A stretch of 64,000 bases of DNA from Bilabrum cf. latius (Eukaryota; Bigyra: Bicosoecida; Bigyra; Bicosoecida): assembly GCA_965178125.1 (NCBI GenBank), contig OZ237749.1, positions 1,054,001 to 1,118,000 of the forward strand, in the 5' to 3' direction. Below, piece by piece: positions 1 to 12,995 of this stretch. The notes beneath the pieces are model-generated. The model searched no databases. It was given only the letters and a program-made list of their open reading frames with translations, and was not told the origin of the DNA. The position numbers and the translations under genes were made by a program. The first letter of the stretch is position 1, and the number at the start of each line of letters is the position of its first letter.

Positions 1-180
1 TGCAGAGCGCAGTGCAAGTCCCCCCGGAGGCGGCCCGTCGCCCTCGAGCTCCTCCCACAGGGCCTCCCCCTCGCTCAGGACGCCGTCTGCGGTAGCACTG
101 GGGGACGGGCGCATTCGGCTGGACGATGCGATGGCCACTGGGGGAGCAGGGCCAGATCCGGATGTCGGTAAGGGCAGGTC
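1..180 (-). other. Possible coding fragment running off the left edge
   Basis: On the minus strand a frame is open from about base 180 to base 1 without any stop, with the Gly/Pro/Ser/Glu-rich composition typical of exons in this window (it includes WEELEGDGPPPGG). It has no recognisable domain, and the 5' end may be a splice acceptor near base 180. It could be part of a gene that lies mostly outside the window. GC-rich DNA gives chance open frames easily, so this is weak. Confidence 0.25.
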
Positions 181-299
181 TTGAACGCAAATACCATTCA
201 TCGGATCCTCAAATTCCACGGATGCTCGCAACGGAACATATCATCTGTTCTAAAATCAATTGCACTCAACCAAAAGAAGAGACCGCATACAAGAACATT

Positions 300-3200
300 T
301 CGGGCCAGCCCCTCATCTGGTTGCCCAGCTGCATGAACAGGCGCCGGCTCTGCGACGCAGACACGTGGCTGCTGGGAAATCACCCAGTCTCCGCCCCACT
401 CCTGTTTACAGAGGAGGCATGGGCGTCATCGACAAGCAGTCCGTTGGCTCGATCGCACCGACCGGTGGAGAACACCGACTGAACCAAGCAAGACATTCCA
501 GCGCTCCCACAGCGACATCCACATGGACGCCCAGCTGGCGCTAGGATTCACAAGGCTCCTTGCGGCCGTCCATGCTGCGTCTCCTGCTGCGCCTCTCTCT
601 GGTCACTCCCCGGCTCCTCAGAGGAGTCCTCCATGCCGCCCCACGAACTCAAATACGAACACCTGCCGACACAGACAGAGACGGTCGCTGAAATCAGCAT
701 CACGAACTCCATTTCCCGACATTTCCCCACACGTTGCTACCTATCAGTGCCACCATCGAGATATCTCGCTCCCACTGTCCTTGCCATCATATCCCATTAG
801 CTTTGGCTCTCCGTCATGGATCTCCAGAGCCACCGCCCACACGTCGTCATGGTCCCACAACGACTCACCATGCTTGTCAACGACGTGCAGCACCCCTCTC
901 ACGTCAAAGATCAGCGTGTACGGCCCCTCTCCCTCCCCGTACGTCCCGGTGTGCCAAACAGACTCCCCGTGCTTGTACAGCACCAGGTTGCCATCTCTCT
1001 GCATCTCCAGCCGCACACCGCTATCCACATGCGACCGAAGCGACTGGCCCTGGAGCAGCCGCTCACCGGGGAACATGGTTATGTGAACACCACCATGCTT
1101 CTTCGGCAGAACCTCCTCACAGTCCTAGTGGGCCTTCGGGTCGCACAACACGTCTCCTGGCTGGTAGTTGAGGCCGTCGAGGTCCGAGTTCCAGGTGCCG
1201 TAAAAATCCCAAGCCCCTATGCTGTTGAAGTTGTTCGTCCTGGTTGCCCAGATCCACTCCCCTGTGTGCCGGTACAGCACCACATTTCCATCAGACTACA
1301 CATCAAGCCTGTCAACAGGCCGTTTGGTGGAGCCCTCGATCCTCCACTTGACGTCCAGCTTGTTCTCGCCAAGGACCATGAGATCACCGTCCCCATCAAG
1401 AAGCAACGTGTGCGGCTGGTTCACCCCGTCGACGTGGTACTTGTCGCTGTCGTCGCTGCTGTCCCACAACGCCACGGTCTTGCGGTCACTAAATCCCCAC
1501 GGGTCGTAAGTCTCGTACAGAACGAGGTTGCCGTCGCTCTACATGCGCAGGTCCATGTCGTGCCAGTCACCGTCGTCGTCCGTGATGCCGTGCCTCCTGA
1601 GCGCGAACGGTGAGGCGATGCCCTGCCCCCTGCGTAGGTTGTCGTTCACGTCCTGCGATCGTATATCGCACTGCTCCATGTTGGTATTACTGCAGTCGTC
1701 TCGAGAGCGTGTACTGCTGGCACCGACACCAACTTGCAGCAGCGCGTCTGCCACCTAGTCCTGCTATGGACCAAACACCTTTCGCAAGGACTTCAGGGTC
1801 AGCTTCTTGGTGATCGTGTTCCTAGACTTGCGCAGCAACTTCATGCCCAGCTTTGACGCAAGGGTCTTGACCACGTCAATACCAGCCACCCGCTGCTTCT
1901 TAGCACGCTTGATGATTGACTTGAGAACATCTTCCTGGACGCCTCCAGCGTTTTTGAGCTGAGACACCAACTCTTGCTGCTGCTACTTCCCAAGACCCTC
2001 CCAGAGACCCAGAATCTCCCTATGCTTCGCAGCAGACTCCATGGCCAGCCTATCCGACTCCTTCACAATCTGCCCCCTCGACGCGCCACCAAACACAGCA
2101 ACATCCAGCAGTATGTCTGGGTCTGCTTTAGCCTCGTTGGCAACATCGATCACGGCGTCGACATAATCGACATCCACCATACGCCTATCGATGTCTACGA
2201 TTTCCAGTGCTTTTGCCCAAGCCAGGCTGTCCGCCGCGTCGTCAACGCTGCACCCCTTGCTCGCCATGGCCATGAGACTGTGGTGCGTGCCAACGTCCTG
2301 CAGAGCAACGAGCTTCGTGTAAGCTGCAAGATCGTCTGCAGCATCCATGGCCAGCAAACGCATTGGCTACAGCTCCTTGCTAGTCGCTACAACGGCCAGC
2401 ACATTCCCCTGAGGCGCGGCGAAGCCGCACGCTGCTGCCAGCTGGTACTGCCGGACGGCTTCCCGGGATTCTTGCATGGTCGCGCCAAAGTTCTTCAGCA
2501 TGATGTCGTCCACCACTGCAGCATCCAGACCCTGGTCCACAAGCTCCTGTCCGTACTTGAGCAGTGCATCCTGCTACCGGAACACGGCACCGACCTGCGT
2601 GAGGTCAAGGGCCGCTTGTCTGACGCGGTCTTCGCTGACAGCGAGCGCCTCTGCAGCGCCCTTCCACTCATTCGATGCATCAAGGTGCTAGAATGCACTC
2701 TTGTCCGCCTGAAGCACCTTGTCGTACTCTTCAGCCAAGTGACTCATATCAATGGTAGCACCGTCGGGACCAGTGATCGAGCTAGGCAGTGGCTGCATTT
2801 GCATCACGCCACCTTCCATGCTCTCCTTGAGCCAGGCTTCCCCTTGCAGTGGCGGTGCATGCTTCGGAGGGTTCAGAGCGTGAGGTGCATTGACGATGCT
2901 ATCTGCATCAGGGGCCTTGCCATCCTCCAGGTAGAGCTTGCCGTCTTGGCCGAGCACGTCGGTATTCTCGCCGTTTTCGACGAAGGTGTGCCTGTCTTCC
3001 AGGTCAAGATCCAAGGCGTCATCCACCTTACTATTCGAGTCATCCAGCACCAGCTTTGCAGTGCCGTCCTCGTCGATTTGCGTCTCAATTACGATGACAT
3101 CATCGCCGTCTCGCTAGGAGAGCCGCTTCTGAAGGTCCTCTACATGCCGGTCTGACAGCCCTCCCACGCTGCCCTTGGCGTTGGGATCCGTAGGTCCTAC

Positions 3201-6200
3201 TTCCATCAGCTCCTTGACACTGCTCTCGTCTAGCTGGAACTCCGGTGCTGGCACGGCGTCCTCAGCATCCACGCCAGGCTTCCTCCTGAGAGTTGCGGGG
3301 TCAGGCAGGGTACTCAACTCCTCGAGGTTGTCATACAGCTCTTCAATGTAGTCGATAGTACTATCGCCAGGCTCCAGGCCCATACGCTTGTACTCTCTCG
3401 CGAGATCTTCCGGTGATGCTTCGTCGTACAGCATCTGCCACTCCCTGCGCGCCTGTGGTATTGCGGCGTCCGCGGCATCTCTCGCCTAGCGAATCTGTGT
3501 CGGTGAAGCATCTGTGAGAAGCACATGCTTGCTGATGTACTCCAAGTCTGCGCCCATGGCATCTGCGGAATCCAGCAGCTCCACGGCGTGATTGAGACGG
3601 AAGGCTTCAGCCTCTTGCAAAGCCAGCCGCTTTCCCGTCTCGAAGACGGCGTCAGACTGGGTATCGACAACCTGGCGAAGACAGGCGGAATTCGCAAAGG
3701 GAAGGTACGTGGGATCAAGTACAAGTCGGGCATCTTGCAAACGCTTGGCCACGGCCGTCAACTCCCCAGTGTTGAACCGGTGCTTCAGGGATCCCACGAC
3801 ATCCTGCACGTCCCAGCACGCGACGGTCCATGGCATTTCCATCGCATTGAAATATACACCTAGCTGAGCCGCTGTGAACGTGTCGAGCTCCTTCTGCAGT
3901 TGTGCTGTAGACGTGCCGAACTGGACCTTGAGGAATGTGTCCTTGTCAATGCCTTTCGAGGCCGCCTCATCCGCGTACTTGGACATGTACACATACCTGT
4001 CACCCGTGGCCATGATGCGGTTCATGGAGGAAGCGAACGAGTGGGTGATTTCTGGATCCATCCCTTCCTAAAAAGAGCGACTGTCGATCTTGGCCTACAA
4101 CTTGCGGTTGGCCTTCAACATCTCGTCGTATTCGTCAGCCAGGTGGCTCAAGTCCAGCACAATCTCCTCCCCGGCGTCATTCACGACCTGGTATTCCCTC
4201 GGCAGCGACTGCAGGTCTGCGATCTGGAAAGATCTCTGGTCGACGGGCGCCCTTTGCATCTTGACCTTTTGGGAGTTCACCGAGCGCATGGCACCCCTTC
4301 GCTTAGGCCCCGTGGTTGCAAGGCCATCCGAGCCTGCGTAACCCTCCACAATGGTGGGCTCCCCGTGCTTGATCGTGGAAGTGCCCTCGGCTAGCATTTC
4401 GTCATTTAGCCGCCCCGAGGCCATCTCATCAGCAACCTTGCTCCTGAAGGCCATCTCGCTCAAGAACTCACCATCCTCTACAGAGCCACCCATGTCCTTC
4501 CGCACCCTGTCCATGAGCACCTCCTGCATTTCATCCCACTCACCCACGTCGAATTGCACTGACTGCAGGAGTTCTTTGCGCTTTTGGGCTACCTTCGCCT
4601 CTACTTTCTTGAGCCGCTTGGCCACCGCAGCAGGGTCTGCCTCAACTCCAATGTACTTCAGCGCGATGGAGGGGTCTGCTCCCATGTCAGTGGCGCCGTC
4701 AACAAACACGCTCGCGGCGCTTAGCATGGTTGCTTCGTACTCCAGATCGGCGAGCTCAGAGGCGTGCTTGAAGGCAAGGTTATCAGCGGGCGGGTTGGAT
4801 GCTAGCGGGCTCTTGACCTACATGTACTTGAGGGTCATAGAGTGCGATACATCCACATCAATCCCGAGCGGGTTGATTGGCATGAAGAGGTCATCCAACC
4901 CCTCCCGGAAGGCATCGAATTTACCATTGGCATCAAGCTCCAGGCCTGCACTCCACTCGAATGGCTGGCCAGGCTTCCTCGGACTGCTACGCGTGTAGGT
5001 GCCGGGGCGCACAAAGATACTATCAACGTCCTTCTTGGGCACTCCCTGGATGGGTGATACCTACCACAGCATGGCCATTGCGTAGGCATCGTCCGCCTGC
5101 CGCGCCTGAGACAGAGTCATGCCCACGTGCTGCTTCAGAATTGCGTCCGCGTCTAGCCCTTGCGCCGCCAGAGCATCACCGTACTCGACAATGGCGTGCT
5201 GCCTCGCAAAGTTCGCATTCAGCTCAATGCTCTGCTTGGCCAGGTGCCGCTGCTCCTCAAGGGGCTAGGCACCGATCTTGCCGGTGGAGGGGAAGGTGGC
5301 CCCATCCATGGCCTCATAGTACTTCTTGTTCATGGCAAGATCGCCATCCAGGTTATCTAGCAGCCTGCCGAGGTCGAGCTGTACCCCGTCAGGCGTCTTG
5401 ACCTTGCGGGGCAGAGAAGGCACCTAGAGATCTGTGATGGATGTCGTGGGAGGGGCAGATCCCACTTTGGCCTTGGGCACCGGCTTGGACTTGGCACCGA
5501 GCGGCCGCTACGGTACCCCTACCGCGTCAGGGTCGGGCTTGCTCTTGTACCCGGGCACGATTGCGTCATCAGCCGGGCGAGAGCTTCCACTACCGATGGT
5601 TTTGCTCTTCTTGTACGGCGCTACTCCGTCTACGACGTCGTCAAGTCCCTTCTGAAACAAATCGTCAATCTATTTGCTGGCGGCTGACTGACCAGGCGCC
5701 TTGAGCGGGGCATCAAGAGATCGAATCAGATGTGTTTTTATGGCCTGCTCCCCTGCTTGCTGCACCACATCTTTGATCACCCCCGTGCCGGCCTTCTAGG
5801 TGCTCTTCCGCAGCACCTTGGAAACTGCCTGCTTGCCGCCATAATGGGCGAGGATGCCTAAAGACTTTCCAAAGTTGGCCAGCTCCATCGGGGTTGCCGC
5901 GGCGTTCTTGAACACCACCCAAGGGGCCTTCACCACAAACTTGCCCACTTTCATGCCCCCCTTGACGGCCCCAATCACGGCAGTCTTGCAGACTCCCAGA
6001 ACTCCGAGCTATTTCGCCCGCGCAGGAGACTTCGCGAACACCTTGGCCAACTTTTTAGCCCCTACCTTGACGCCTACGGCCCCGTGCTTGAGACCTCTAG
6101 CCACCTTGATAGCCGCCGACTTCACACTCTTTGCCACGATTTTGATCATGGAACCGATGTCCTTGGCAGCACCTTTTGCCCCAGCACGCGCAACGTACCT

Positions 6201-8995
6201 GGCCAGCTGCACCGGAGACATGACGACTTTCGACGCCGTCTTGAGCGCGCTCTTCGCACCAGCCAACAAGGTGGCTTTTGCCATCTTTATGGCCGCCTTG
6301 GCTCCAAACTTGACCGTGTACTTTGCCACCGCGTACGACCCGCCCGTCAATAGAGACAGGACAACGTCGCCCACTAGCTCAGAGACAAACTGACTCAGGA
6401 ACTTGGACCACTGAAAGAAACTGTCCCCACTCGCAGGGTTGAAGCGAGTCCAGGCCGACCCGTACAGCGAGTAGTCGGAGAGCACCGCATGCGGCCACTC
6501 GTCGTCCTCTTCGTGCCACTCCGCCGTGTTGGTCCGAAACACGGGCTCCTGCCCTGCAGCGAAGAGCACTACATTACCATCCCACTGCAGGTGGAGTTTC
6601 CAGCGAGGGAAGCTGTGCGCAGGGGATGTCACAAGGAACACCTCCGCAGGGGAAGAAAATGCAGCCGTGATACCCCTGTCAAACACATCTGCAATCAGGG
6701 TTGTGGGCGACATGACCTTGTCCATTGCTCCCAGCTTGTCGGGAGTAACGAGAGTGTTGTAGAGCTGGAGGCTATCCACAAACCACAGGATCTGTCCGCC
6801 CCCATCCACGATTGCCAACTCGGCCATAGACGTCATCACGAGGGCGTATGGGCCCTTCTGCTTAGCCCTACGCTCTTTGATTTCATCTGTGTCATCCTCG
6901 TGAGAATACGATTTGTACGTGAAGCTACTCCACACGGCCTTATTCCTACCAAGGTACAGGACCAGATTGCCGTCGGTCTACATGGTTAGCCGACCCAGCG
7001 GCACCTCGAGCGACTTGCCCTCCCTCAGGATCTAGCCCGAATGCATCGATTCAGAGCCCTCGGGCACATCCTCGCACTGGTCAAGCTGCTGCACGGTACA
7101 CGTGGGGCTGAACGGATTGTCTGTGCGCGCCCTGAACCTGATGAGCCTCTGCCCATGCTTGCCCAGTGGATTCGTAACAGAATCACCGGGGACTGTCACC
7201 GTGCTCCAAACCATGTGCGGATCTGCCATGGTGGCCTGCACGGCAGCTGCTTCAGTGCATGGGTCCCTCGGGTGCCTCGTGTCTGCGCGGTACACGTTGA
7301 AGTTCACCTGGGAGTCCTCCCAGTCGCCGTCGTTCGGCCTCCGCTTGACTCCCACAACGGTAGCGCATGTGATAGGTCCCGCGTCTCCCGTATCCTCACG
7401 CCAAGTTACAGCTCCATCCCCATCGATGAGGGTCAGATCGCCCGCAGACGTCAAGACAAGGGCGTAAGGGCCATTCCTGTCGCTCTCGTCTGTCACTGAC
7501 GTTTCGGTGGACCAAAGGGGGCGATATGGATGCTACTCCAGCTCCTTGGCAAGGTCTCGGTCCTGGTTATCCCTGCATTTGCACACGACCCCGGGGGTGG
7601 CGCAGTTGTAGGCGCCTCCTTTGATCTCCATCTTGCTAGAGTAAAACTTGTCCTCGTCCTCGTCATACCACGCCGAGCAAGAAGTCTCCCGCATATAGAG
7701 CATCAGGTTGCCATCCGACTGCACCGTAAGCTTCGTGTCAACGACGTTGAGGTACGGTACCCCACTGCGGGTGGGTATCTCAAAATCGGCTGCAAAGTCA
7801 AGCACTACGTTGAGGCCTTTGCGGAGGCCCTGCAGGAAATTCCCATCCACCGTCATGGTGGTGATGACCCTCCGCAAGGAGTGGCCCTGCGTAATCAGCT
7901 GCCCGGGACGGAGGGATGATGCAGAATCCCCCACGTCTTCGCACACCGTGACATCCCCCTCACCGCAGAAGCCCATGCCGTCTTGGCGCATCAGGTCCAC
8001 CATCCAGTGCGTGCTCCAAAAATCCTGACTGTAGCCGCGGCGCAGCTTGGTGTAGCGCTCCCACCCGTTCATATCTTCAAGGCTCTACCAGCCAAAGTCC
8101 ATGAGCAGATCTGCCCACTCGGACTTGATCTCAGTGCGCGTTTCCCAGATGACGCGGTGCTGCTAGTCCTGGATCTCAAGGTTGCCCCGCTTTGTGATGT
8201 GAAGCCTCTTGATACGGCCCGCCGCAGAGGCGGAGCGAGACCATATCTCCTGCAACTGACCGGCTTCTTTTGCGGCAGCGAGTGCCTGAAGGACGTTGTC
8301 GTCGTCATGGCCGTGCACCGCTGCCCGAAGAATCACGAGGTCCCCCTCCGACGTTAACATCAGCGCAAACTGGCCATGACCCCCGTCCTGATTGGAGTTC
8401 GAGCTCCATATTGGACTGTTCATCCCATCGAAATGCTCGAAAAGCTCCAGGTTGCCGTTCCCTTGGACGCACAGTTTGGCAAAGACTCCGTGAGCATCCC
8501 GAATGTGGGATTGCAAACAGCCAGACTGTTTGAGCACCTCACCAGGCAAAAGATCGCTGCTTTCGCCATTACTCTTCGCCTCCTTGCATCCAGATAGATC
8601 CTCTGAATCGCAATGCGAAGCCGAGGCGATGTGCCGATTCCGTCTGGCTCTTTGCCCTAAGCGTCCACTTCTGGCATCCAGCGAGAGAAACTCCTTCAGA
8701 TTCGCCGCATCCACCATGTAGAGCATCACAATTGAAATTGCAATGTAGCTCGAAACTTGTCCTAGGCGGCCTGACATCCTTCGCAACCGAAATCTGCAGA
8801 TCGAATGGCTCGGTTGTCCGAAAGGTAGACTTTTAGGGATGTTTTAAAACCGTGATAAACGTGAACTTGTTTGGATATTACAGGCTATGCTTTTTGAGCT
8901 CTGTTTCGGTTGAGGCCGGGGTGTACTACTTCTCACAAGAAGAGCTTGGTATGGCCGCGGCGCCGGCGGCGGCCTGATTTCTTTACAAAATTAAA
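300..8995 (-). repeat. Tandem segmental duplication, copy 1
   Basis: Bases from about 300 to 8995 match bases from about 12917 to 21645 almost base for base, with an offset of 12,617 bp at the left end and 12,644 bp after an in-frame insertion near 14,390. The unit holds the giant lectin gene, its 3' flank and, at the left end, about 85 bp of HECT-ligase coding sequence (about 300-385). Past 8995 similarity becomes patchy (for example 9061-9110 against 21671-21715). Both copies are in the same orientation, so this is a direct tandem duplication. Confidence 0.93.
744..8777 (-). CDS. Giant secreted bulb-lectin repeat protein, copy 1
   Basis: One frame runs from ATG at 8777 to TGA at 744-746 (about 2,677 aa) if TAG is Gln; roughly 30 in-frame TAGs and no TAA or TGA interrupt it. 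The N-terminus has a short hydrophobic signal-like segment (SYIAISIVMLYMV), so secretion or surface display is likely. Bulb-type lectin strands occur in the first third (VQSDGNLMLY, CAG-coded; TMQTDGNLVLY with TAG for Q) and again at the C-terminus (RMQSDGNLVLY, DVQSDGNVVLY, EMQRDGNLVLY). The family consensus is QxDxNxVxY, a mannose-binding motif. The centre is helical, with Ala/Lys-rich amphipathic stretches near 5.8-6.3 kb and 1.77-1.97 kb, and a recurring SHLA(D/E)EYD motif. I do not recognise the centre. Carbohydrate binding at the surface is the safest role; membrane activity of the Lys-rich part is speculation. Confidence 0.85.
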
Positions 8996-11750
8996 CTACA
9001 CGAGAAGGGAAGATCAATGCTAGAAAAATCGATCACCGATTCACTAAACCATTCTTTTGGCTACACATTGGCCATTGACGGCGCCTAATGAAGATAGGAA
9101 AGTCGTGTTGGGTGGGATGTACATTGGGGATTGGGAACACTTGTTTTCGCCCACCATCTTGCCAAACACGCGAAGGCAGGGAAGACAACACAAAGCGCTT
9201 GCTTTCATTGGGCCCTAGTCCCCCCCTTCCAATCGCCTCGTCACCTCATCCAGTAAATCTATCTCTATGGAAGCTTTTACACGGTGAACTCCACCAATCA
9301 TGTCCTGCACTAATCTTCCACCCGCCTGGTGAACCATCTCCAGGCCTGTACAACTTATAAAGTATGATATTAGTAGCTCCAAGGGCCGAAATCAGCGTAT
9401 AAGTGGCATTTTCAAACTTGATTTGCAGGGTAACCCGGAGGTTTCGTGAGTAAATAATAGTAGAAATTCAATATTTAATAGATGAAATATTGTCTTGTGC
9501 GGTGCTTGCCCCGCAATATGGCGTGGAAGTCTCGAGAGTGAACTCCACGTAGGCGTGCTCCCGAGCCGCGCTCCCGTCACGTGCCTGGGCCCAAACGCTC
9601 TGTCACAGGCATCGTGTGCGGCATCGAAGGCCCCCAAGTGCTTCAATTAAGAATAATTGAATCATTTCTGTCCCCCGATTTGTCTTGACTTGTATTGGTG
9701 CAGCAAAATCTAGTATCCTCCAGCGCCAGTTGGAATTCGGCGGCCGTTCATTTACACCGATGTGGGAGATGGTTACGCCACAGAAGAGACTCCAATATCA
9801 TTATATCGCCGTTTGTGTGCTCAGTCGTGTCACTCTCGACACGTTCGGGCTTGGCTACGGCTGGGACAGCTGATGGCTTCCGTGCCCGTGTCTACAGCTC
9901 AGGTGGAAGGGACGGTTGCACGGATTGGAAACGCTCTCGAAATGAAAGGAGCAGTATGCCATTGCACATGATTACACATGAGTGCGTGCAGAAGGCTAAT
10001 GAGCGACTAAAGCTAGCAATCCTCGCCGTAGCCGACCATGGCGAGAGCTCACTTACGCGAAGGCATACATCGCCTAGACCTTCAAGGCGATGTACAGCAG
10101 CACGATGAAGGCCGCGGTTACACACCCAAATGGTGATGATGCAAAGGGGTGCGACAGGGATGATGAGAGCAGCGACTCCGATTAGAATGAGCTTGTTCTC
10201 GGCGGCGGTCGCCCGTAACAAAGTATGTCTCTCGACACTGTGTCAAAGATAACTGGATCTGCTGATCAAGGTAACTCGGTACGAGCCTTAGGAAGCAGTA
10301 GTGTGCCTCTAGGTAGAGCTTGTCTTTCTCCGGCCACTTTCAAGCTTGGGAACAAGCGCTCCCGCCGAAATCTACACCTTTTTGTGACCTCGGACTTGGT
10401 GATGGCAGCTGTCTACAGATTCCGGGGACGAATACGAAAACGCCGCAGCGGGGTTCAGGAAGAGCTGTGTCGACGATGAGAATGCCGACCTGTGCGTGGG
10501 TGAGGCCGAGCCACCATCATTAGATGACAACCTGAATGGGGAACGACTGGGTGAGGGAGGCTGAGGTCGTGGGCTGGTCACAGCGCTTAGGCGAGTCGAC
10601 AAGTCGTGTGGCATGATTGAGGTGAACGAACGGGGGGTGGATGGAATGGAGGAAAGGTGGACGGGGTGGACGGGGTGGATGAAGCATGGGGCACAGACAG
10701 GGCATGAATGTAAGAAGGGACGGTGGGGACCGGAGGGGTTCCGGATTAGGATGGGGGGTAGGAGAGGATACAATCTCCCCATCCAGATGCCGTCATCGGA
10801 AGGATCGGCAGTCACAGATAAGTCGGACGCGGTGCCACAGCCATTGGCGACAAGAGAGCGAGATGGAGGACTCTGAACTGCTGTACACAAAGGCGTGATG
10901 CAGAGGTGGTTACTCTCGCGCCAGAGCCGGGTCGGGTGCGTCTACAGGATGGAACGATGGTGAGACCAACGAGTCTGGCTCAGTTCCTTGAGCTCCATGC
11001 CCGGAACGGAACGTGGGAAGACACGATCCACGTCGATGCGCTCGCAACGGTAAAGGAGGGGTATTGGTCTACAAGACGGTCCGATCGTTCAGAGACGTAC
11101 CTGTTGGGTCTAAGGAGGTCGGCGTCGAGTACGATGGAGGTAGCTACACGTCTATTCCTGGGCGCAATTCCAGAGTGCGTGAGATGGCACGCTACATGCG
11201 AGATCGACTGGCATTCAGGGGCTGTCGGTAAGACAGGTGGCGTGGTGGAGAACGTCGGCCAGGAGTCACCAGGTCGGCCTCTAAGGCGGCCACAGTGCAT
11301 ATATTTTTGCAATTGAATGCTAGAATCCAAAGGATACAGGTGGGCAAACACTATAGTGTACATAGAACAAGGTTTTAGTCACTGTAGAGCCAGGGAACAG
11401 TGTCCAAAGATATAAGTGTCCGCAGAGGCCAAAAACAGTACATAGGATGCCTTTATAAGTTTCCTACTAATATGTTCGAACTCTGTTTTGACCACATAAG
11501 GTGTACAGGCCTGACCATCTCGCCCCCCACCTCCCTCGTCTTTCCCACCCATCAGAACCGCCGCTCCTGGTCGTGCCTCGCTGGACTTGCTCCACGACCG
11601 CTCACTACCCCCCTTCGCTGCGTCGCACATGCTCCTGCACCTCGAGCGGGTACTGCGCCCAACGCAAGACCTCAATCTCAAAGACCTCGATGGCCTCACC
11701 AGCAAAAAAGAAAGAGCTTGCAAGAACACATCACCCTCGAATCCCACCCA
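8778..11750. other. Gene-poor spacer with weak ORFs and repeat debris
   Basis: This stretch is less GC-rich than the coding parts. It contains the presumed promoter of lectin copy 1, patches homologous to 21.6-22.7 kb (9061-9110; 9283-9345 against about 22,628-22,690) and several short ORFs that I cannot assign. The best are a 136-aa plus-strand ORF (10906-11316, no domain recognised) and a minus-strand hydrophobic segment at about 10,120-10,210 (LILIGVAALIIPVAPLCII). Close by, in another frame, lies a second membrane-like segment (AAFIVLLYIALKV). Together they might be a small two-helix membrane protein broken by a frameshift or an unseen intron. Nothing here is a confident gene. Confidence 0.4.
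10090..10221 (-). other. Possible small membrane-protein fragment
   Basis: A minus-strand frame encodes a hydrophobic helix (KLILIGVAALIIPVAPLCII). About 20 codons downstream a different frame encodes a second hydrophobic stretch (TAAFIVLLYIALKV), then a TAG and a TAA. The size and two-helix arrangement recall small ER or vacuolar membrane proteins, but no family-specific motif is visible and no plausible intron reconciles the frames. It may be a degenerate gene or chance. Confidence 0.2.
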
Positions 11751-11760
11751 CATAGCCGAT
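11515..11760. repeat. Dispersed repeat: HECT 3'-flank element, copy in the pseudogene
   Basis: This matches 22650-22920 closely (the shared core includes the block ending in the A-rich CAGCAAAAAAGA). Both lie just downstream of the 3' end of HECT coding sequence, so this is duplicated 3' flank of the HECT gene. A shorter diverged inverted copy lies at about 21,976-22,085. Confidence 0.8.
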
Positions 11761-12995
11761 CATGCCACTGCGATCACCCCGTTGGCGCCGTGCATGGCCG
11801 CCAGCAGCTTCTCCCGCATGATCTTCTCCGTGGAGTACTCGGGCAGCTCGATCTAGAAGAAGCACGTGTGCGCGATAGGCAGTGCTCTGTCGCCCAGGTT
11901 GCGCAGCCTCGTGTTGGCCATCTTGCCCACCTTGAAGTTCCTCTCCGACTGGGCACCCTAGGGGGGCAGCTGCGATCGGCCCCACGAGAACTGGATGAAG
12001 AGAGACCTCTCCTTGGAAGAGAAGTTCTCCAGCACATTCTTCAGGCGCTGGATGACCGGGTGTGTCTTGCTCAAGCCATTGATGAAGGTGATGTGGTCCC
12101 ACATGTGGTCAACATCTCTGGTCCACGTTGATGTCCTTCTCTCCGCACGCGGCCGTCTCGCGAGCTGAACAAGAGTCCCGCCCGACCTGTGCGCCTCCCA
12201 CACGAGTGCGGCCGTAGACAAGTGTCGCAGCACCCCCGGCAAGGCTTGCGAGCGCTTGTTGCGGATGGCCACTGCAATCAAAATACCAGCGGCCTCGAAG
12301 GCGCGCATGGCCGCGGGGTGCGTGGCGGCTGGGTTGACGATGAACGTCGACCCTCCCTCGAGCGAGTCGGACGGCTTGTGCCGCCTGAAGCGCAGGCGCC
12401 GCCAAATGGGCCTTGATACCGTCCAAAGATGGATGAGCCTTCGCATTGTAATGCGAAACGCCACGAGGTTGTGTGCGGCTGGCATACTTCAGCAGGTGCT
12501 TTTTCCACTCATGGCTGCCTCGACGGAAGAGAAGGTTCAGATATCAGCTTTAAACTCAACTCGTCTTATACGCCTCCTGCACTTGGTGTATGTTACTTTG
12601 TGCTGCATGCGTCTCTACTTCTGCGCTGGTTGGTGCGCGTGCTCCCAACAAGGTGCCACGATTCCAGCGCCACATCTCCACGGTCCGATCAAACCGGAAC
12701 TCTCCGCGCGCTCCGACTCCCAATTTGAAACATGCCAAGAACACGATGAGCATGGACGGGTCGAACATGTTCATCACGCTCTGGGACATTGCCTCGCGGT
12801 ACAACCCGCCTGCGTCGATGCCGTCCTCGTCCACCGTGTCGCCCCGGGTGTTGAAGGTCTGGAACACCACCGTGAACAGCTTCTGGTTGCCGTCCAGAGG
12901 GGCCCGCAGGTGCTTGTCGGGCCAGCCCCTCATCTGGTTGCCCAGCTGCATGAACAGGCGCCGGCTCTGGGACGCAGACACGTGGCTGCTGGGAA
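11755..12995 (-). pseudogene. Truncated, rearranged copy of the HECT ligase 3' end
   Basis: Minus-strand sequence repeats the catalytic end of the intact HECT gene at 22.9-24.1 kb: the N-lobe start (QLGNQMRGWPDKH), the AGGLYREAMSQSV segment, and the C-lobe with the catalytic TCFF[TAG]IELPEY. It is broken. Segments present in the intact gene are deleted around 12,120-12,270, about 300 bp of unrelated sequence sits between the SMLIVF and HKPSDSLEGG parts (about 12,430-12,740), and frames change. It has no upstream ligase body, so it cannot make an E3. It carries CAG where the intact gene has TAG at two Gln codons (QLGN-Q-MRGW; TLV-Q-LA), which is useful evidence for the genetic code. Confidence 0.85.

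Noticed and set aside
816-1613. Plus-strand 265-residue open frame antisense to the lectin gene (and its twin at 13433-14230)
   Set aside because: It mirrors the minus-strand lectin frame, has no domain, and the lectin motifs are on the other strand.
744-8777. Lectin region as a string of about 20 small genes or a decayed pseudogene
   Set aside because: All pieces share one frame, the breaks are only TAG, the duplicate copy keeps the same frame, and TAG alternates with CAG. Decay would also give TGA, TAA and frameshifts.
9392-11363. Short ORFs of 60-140 codons as genes
   Set aside because: No domain, no conserved motif and no consistent splice sites; only mentioned within the spacer entry.
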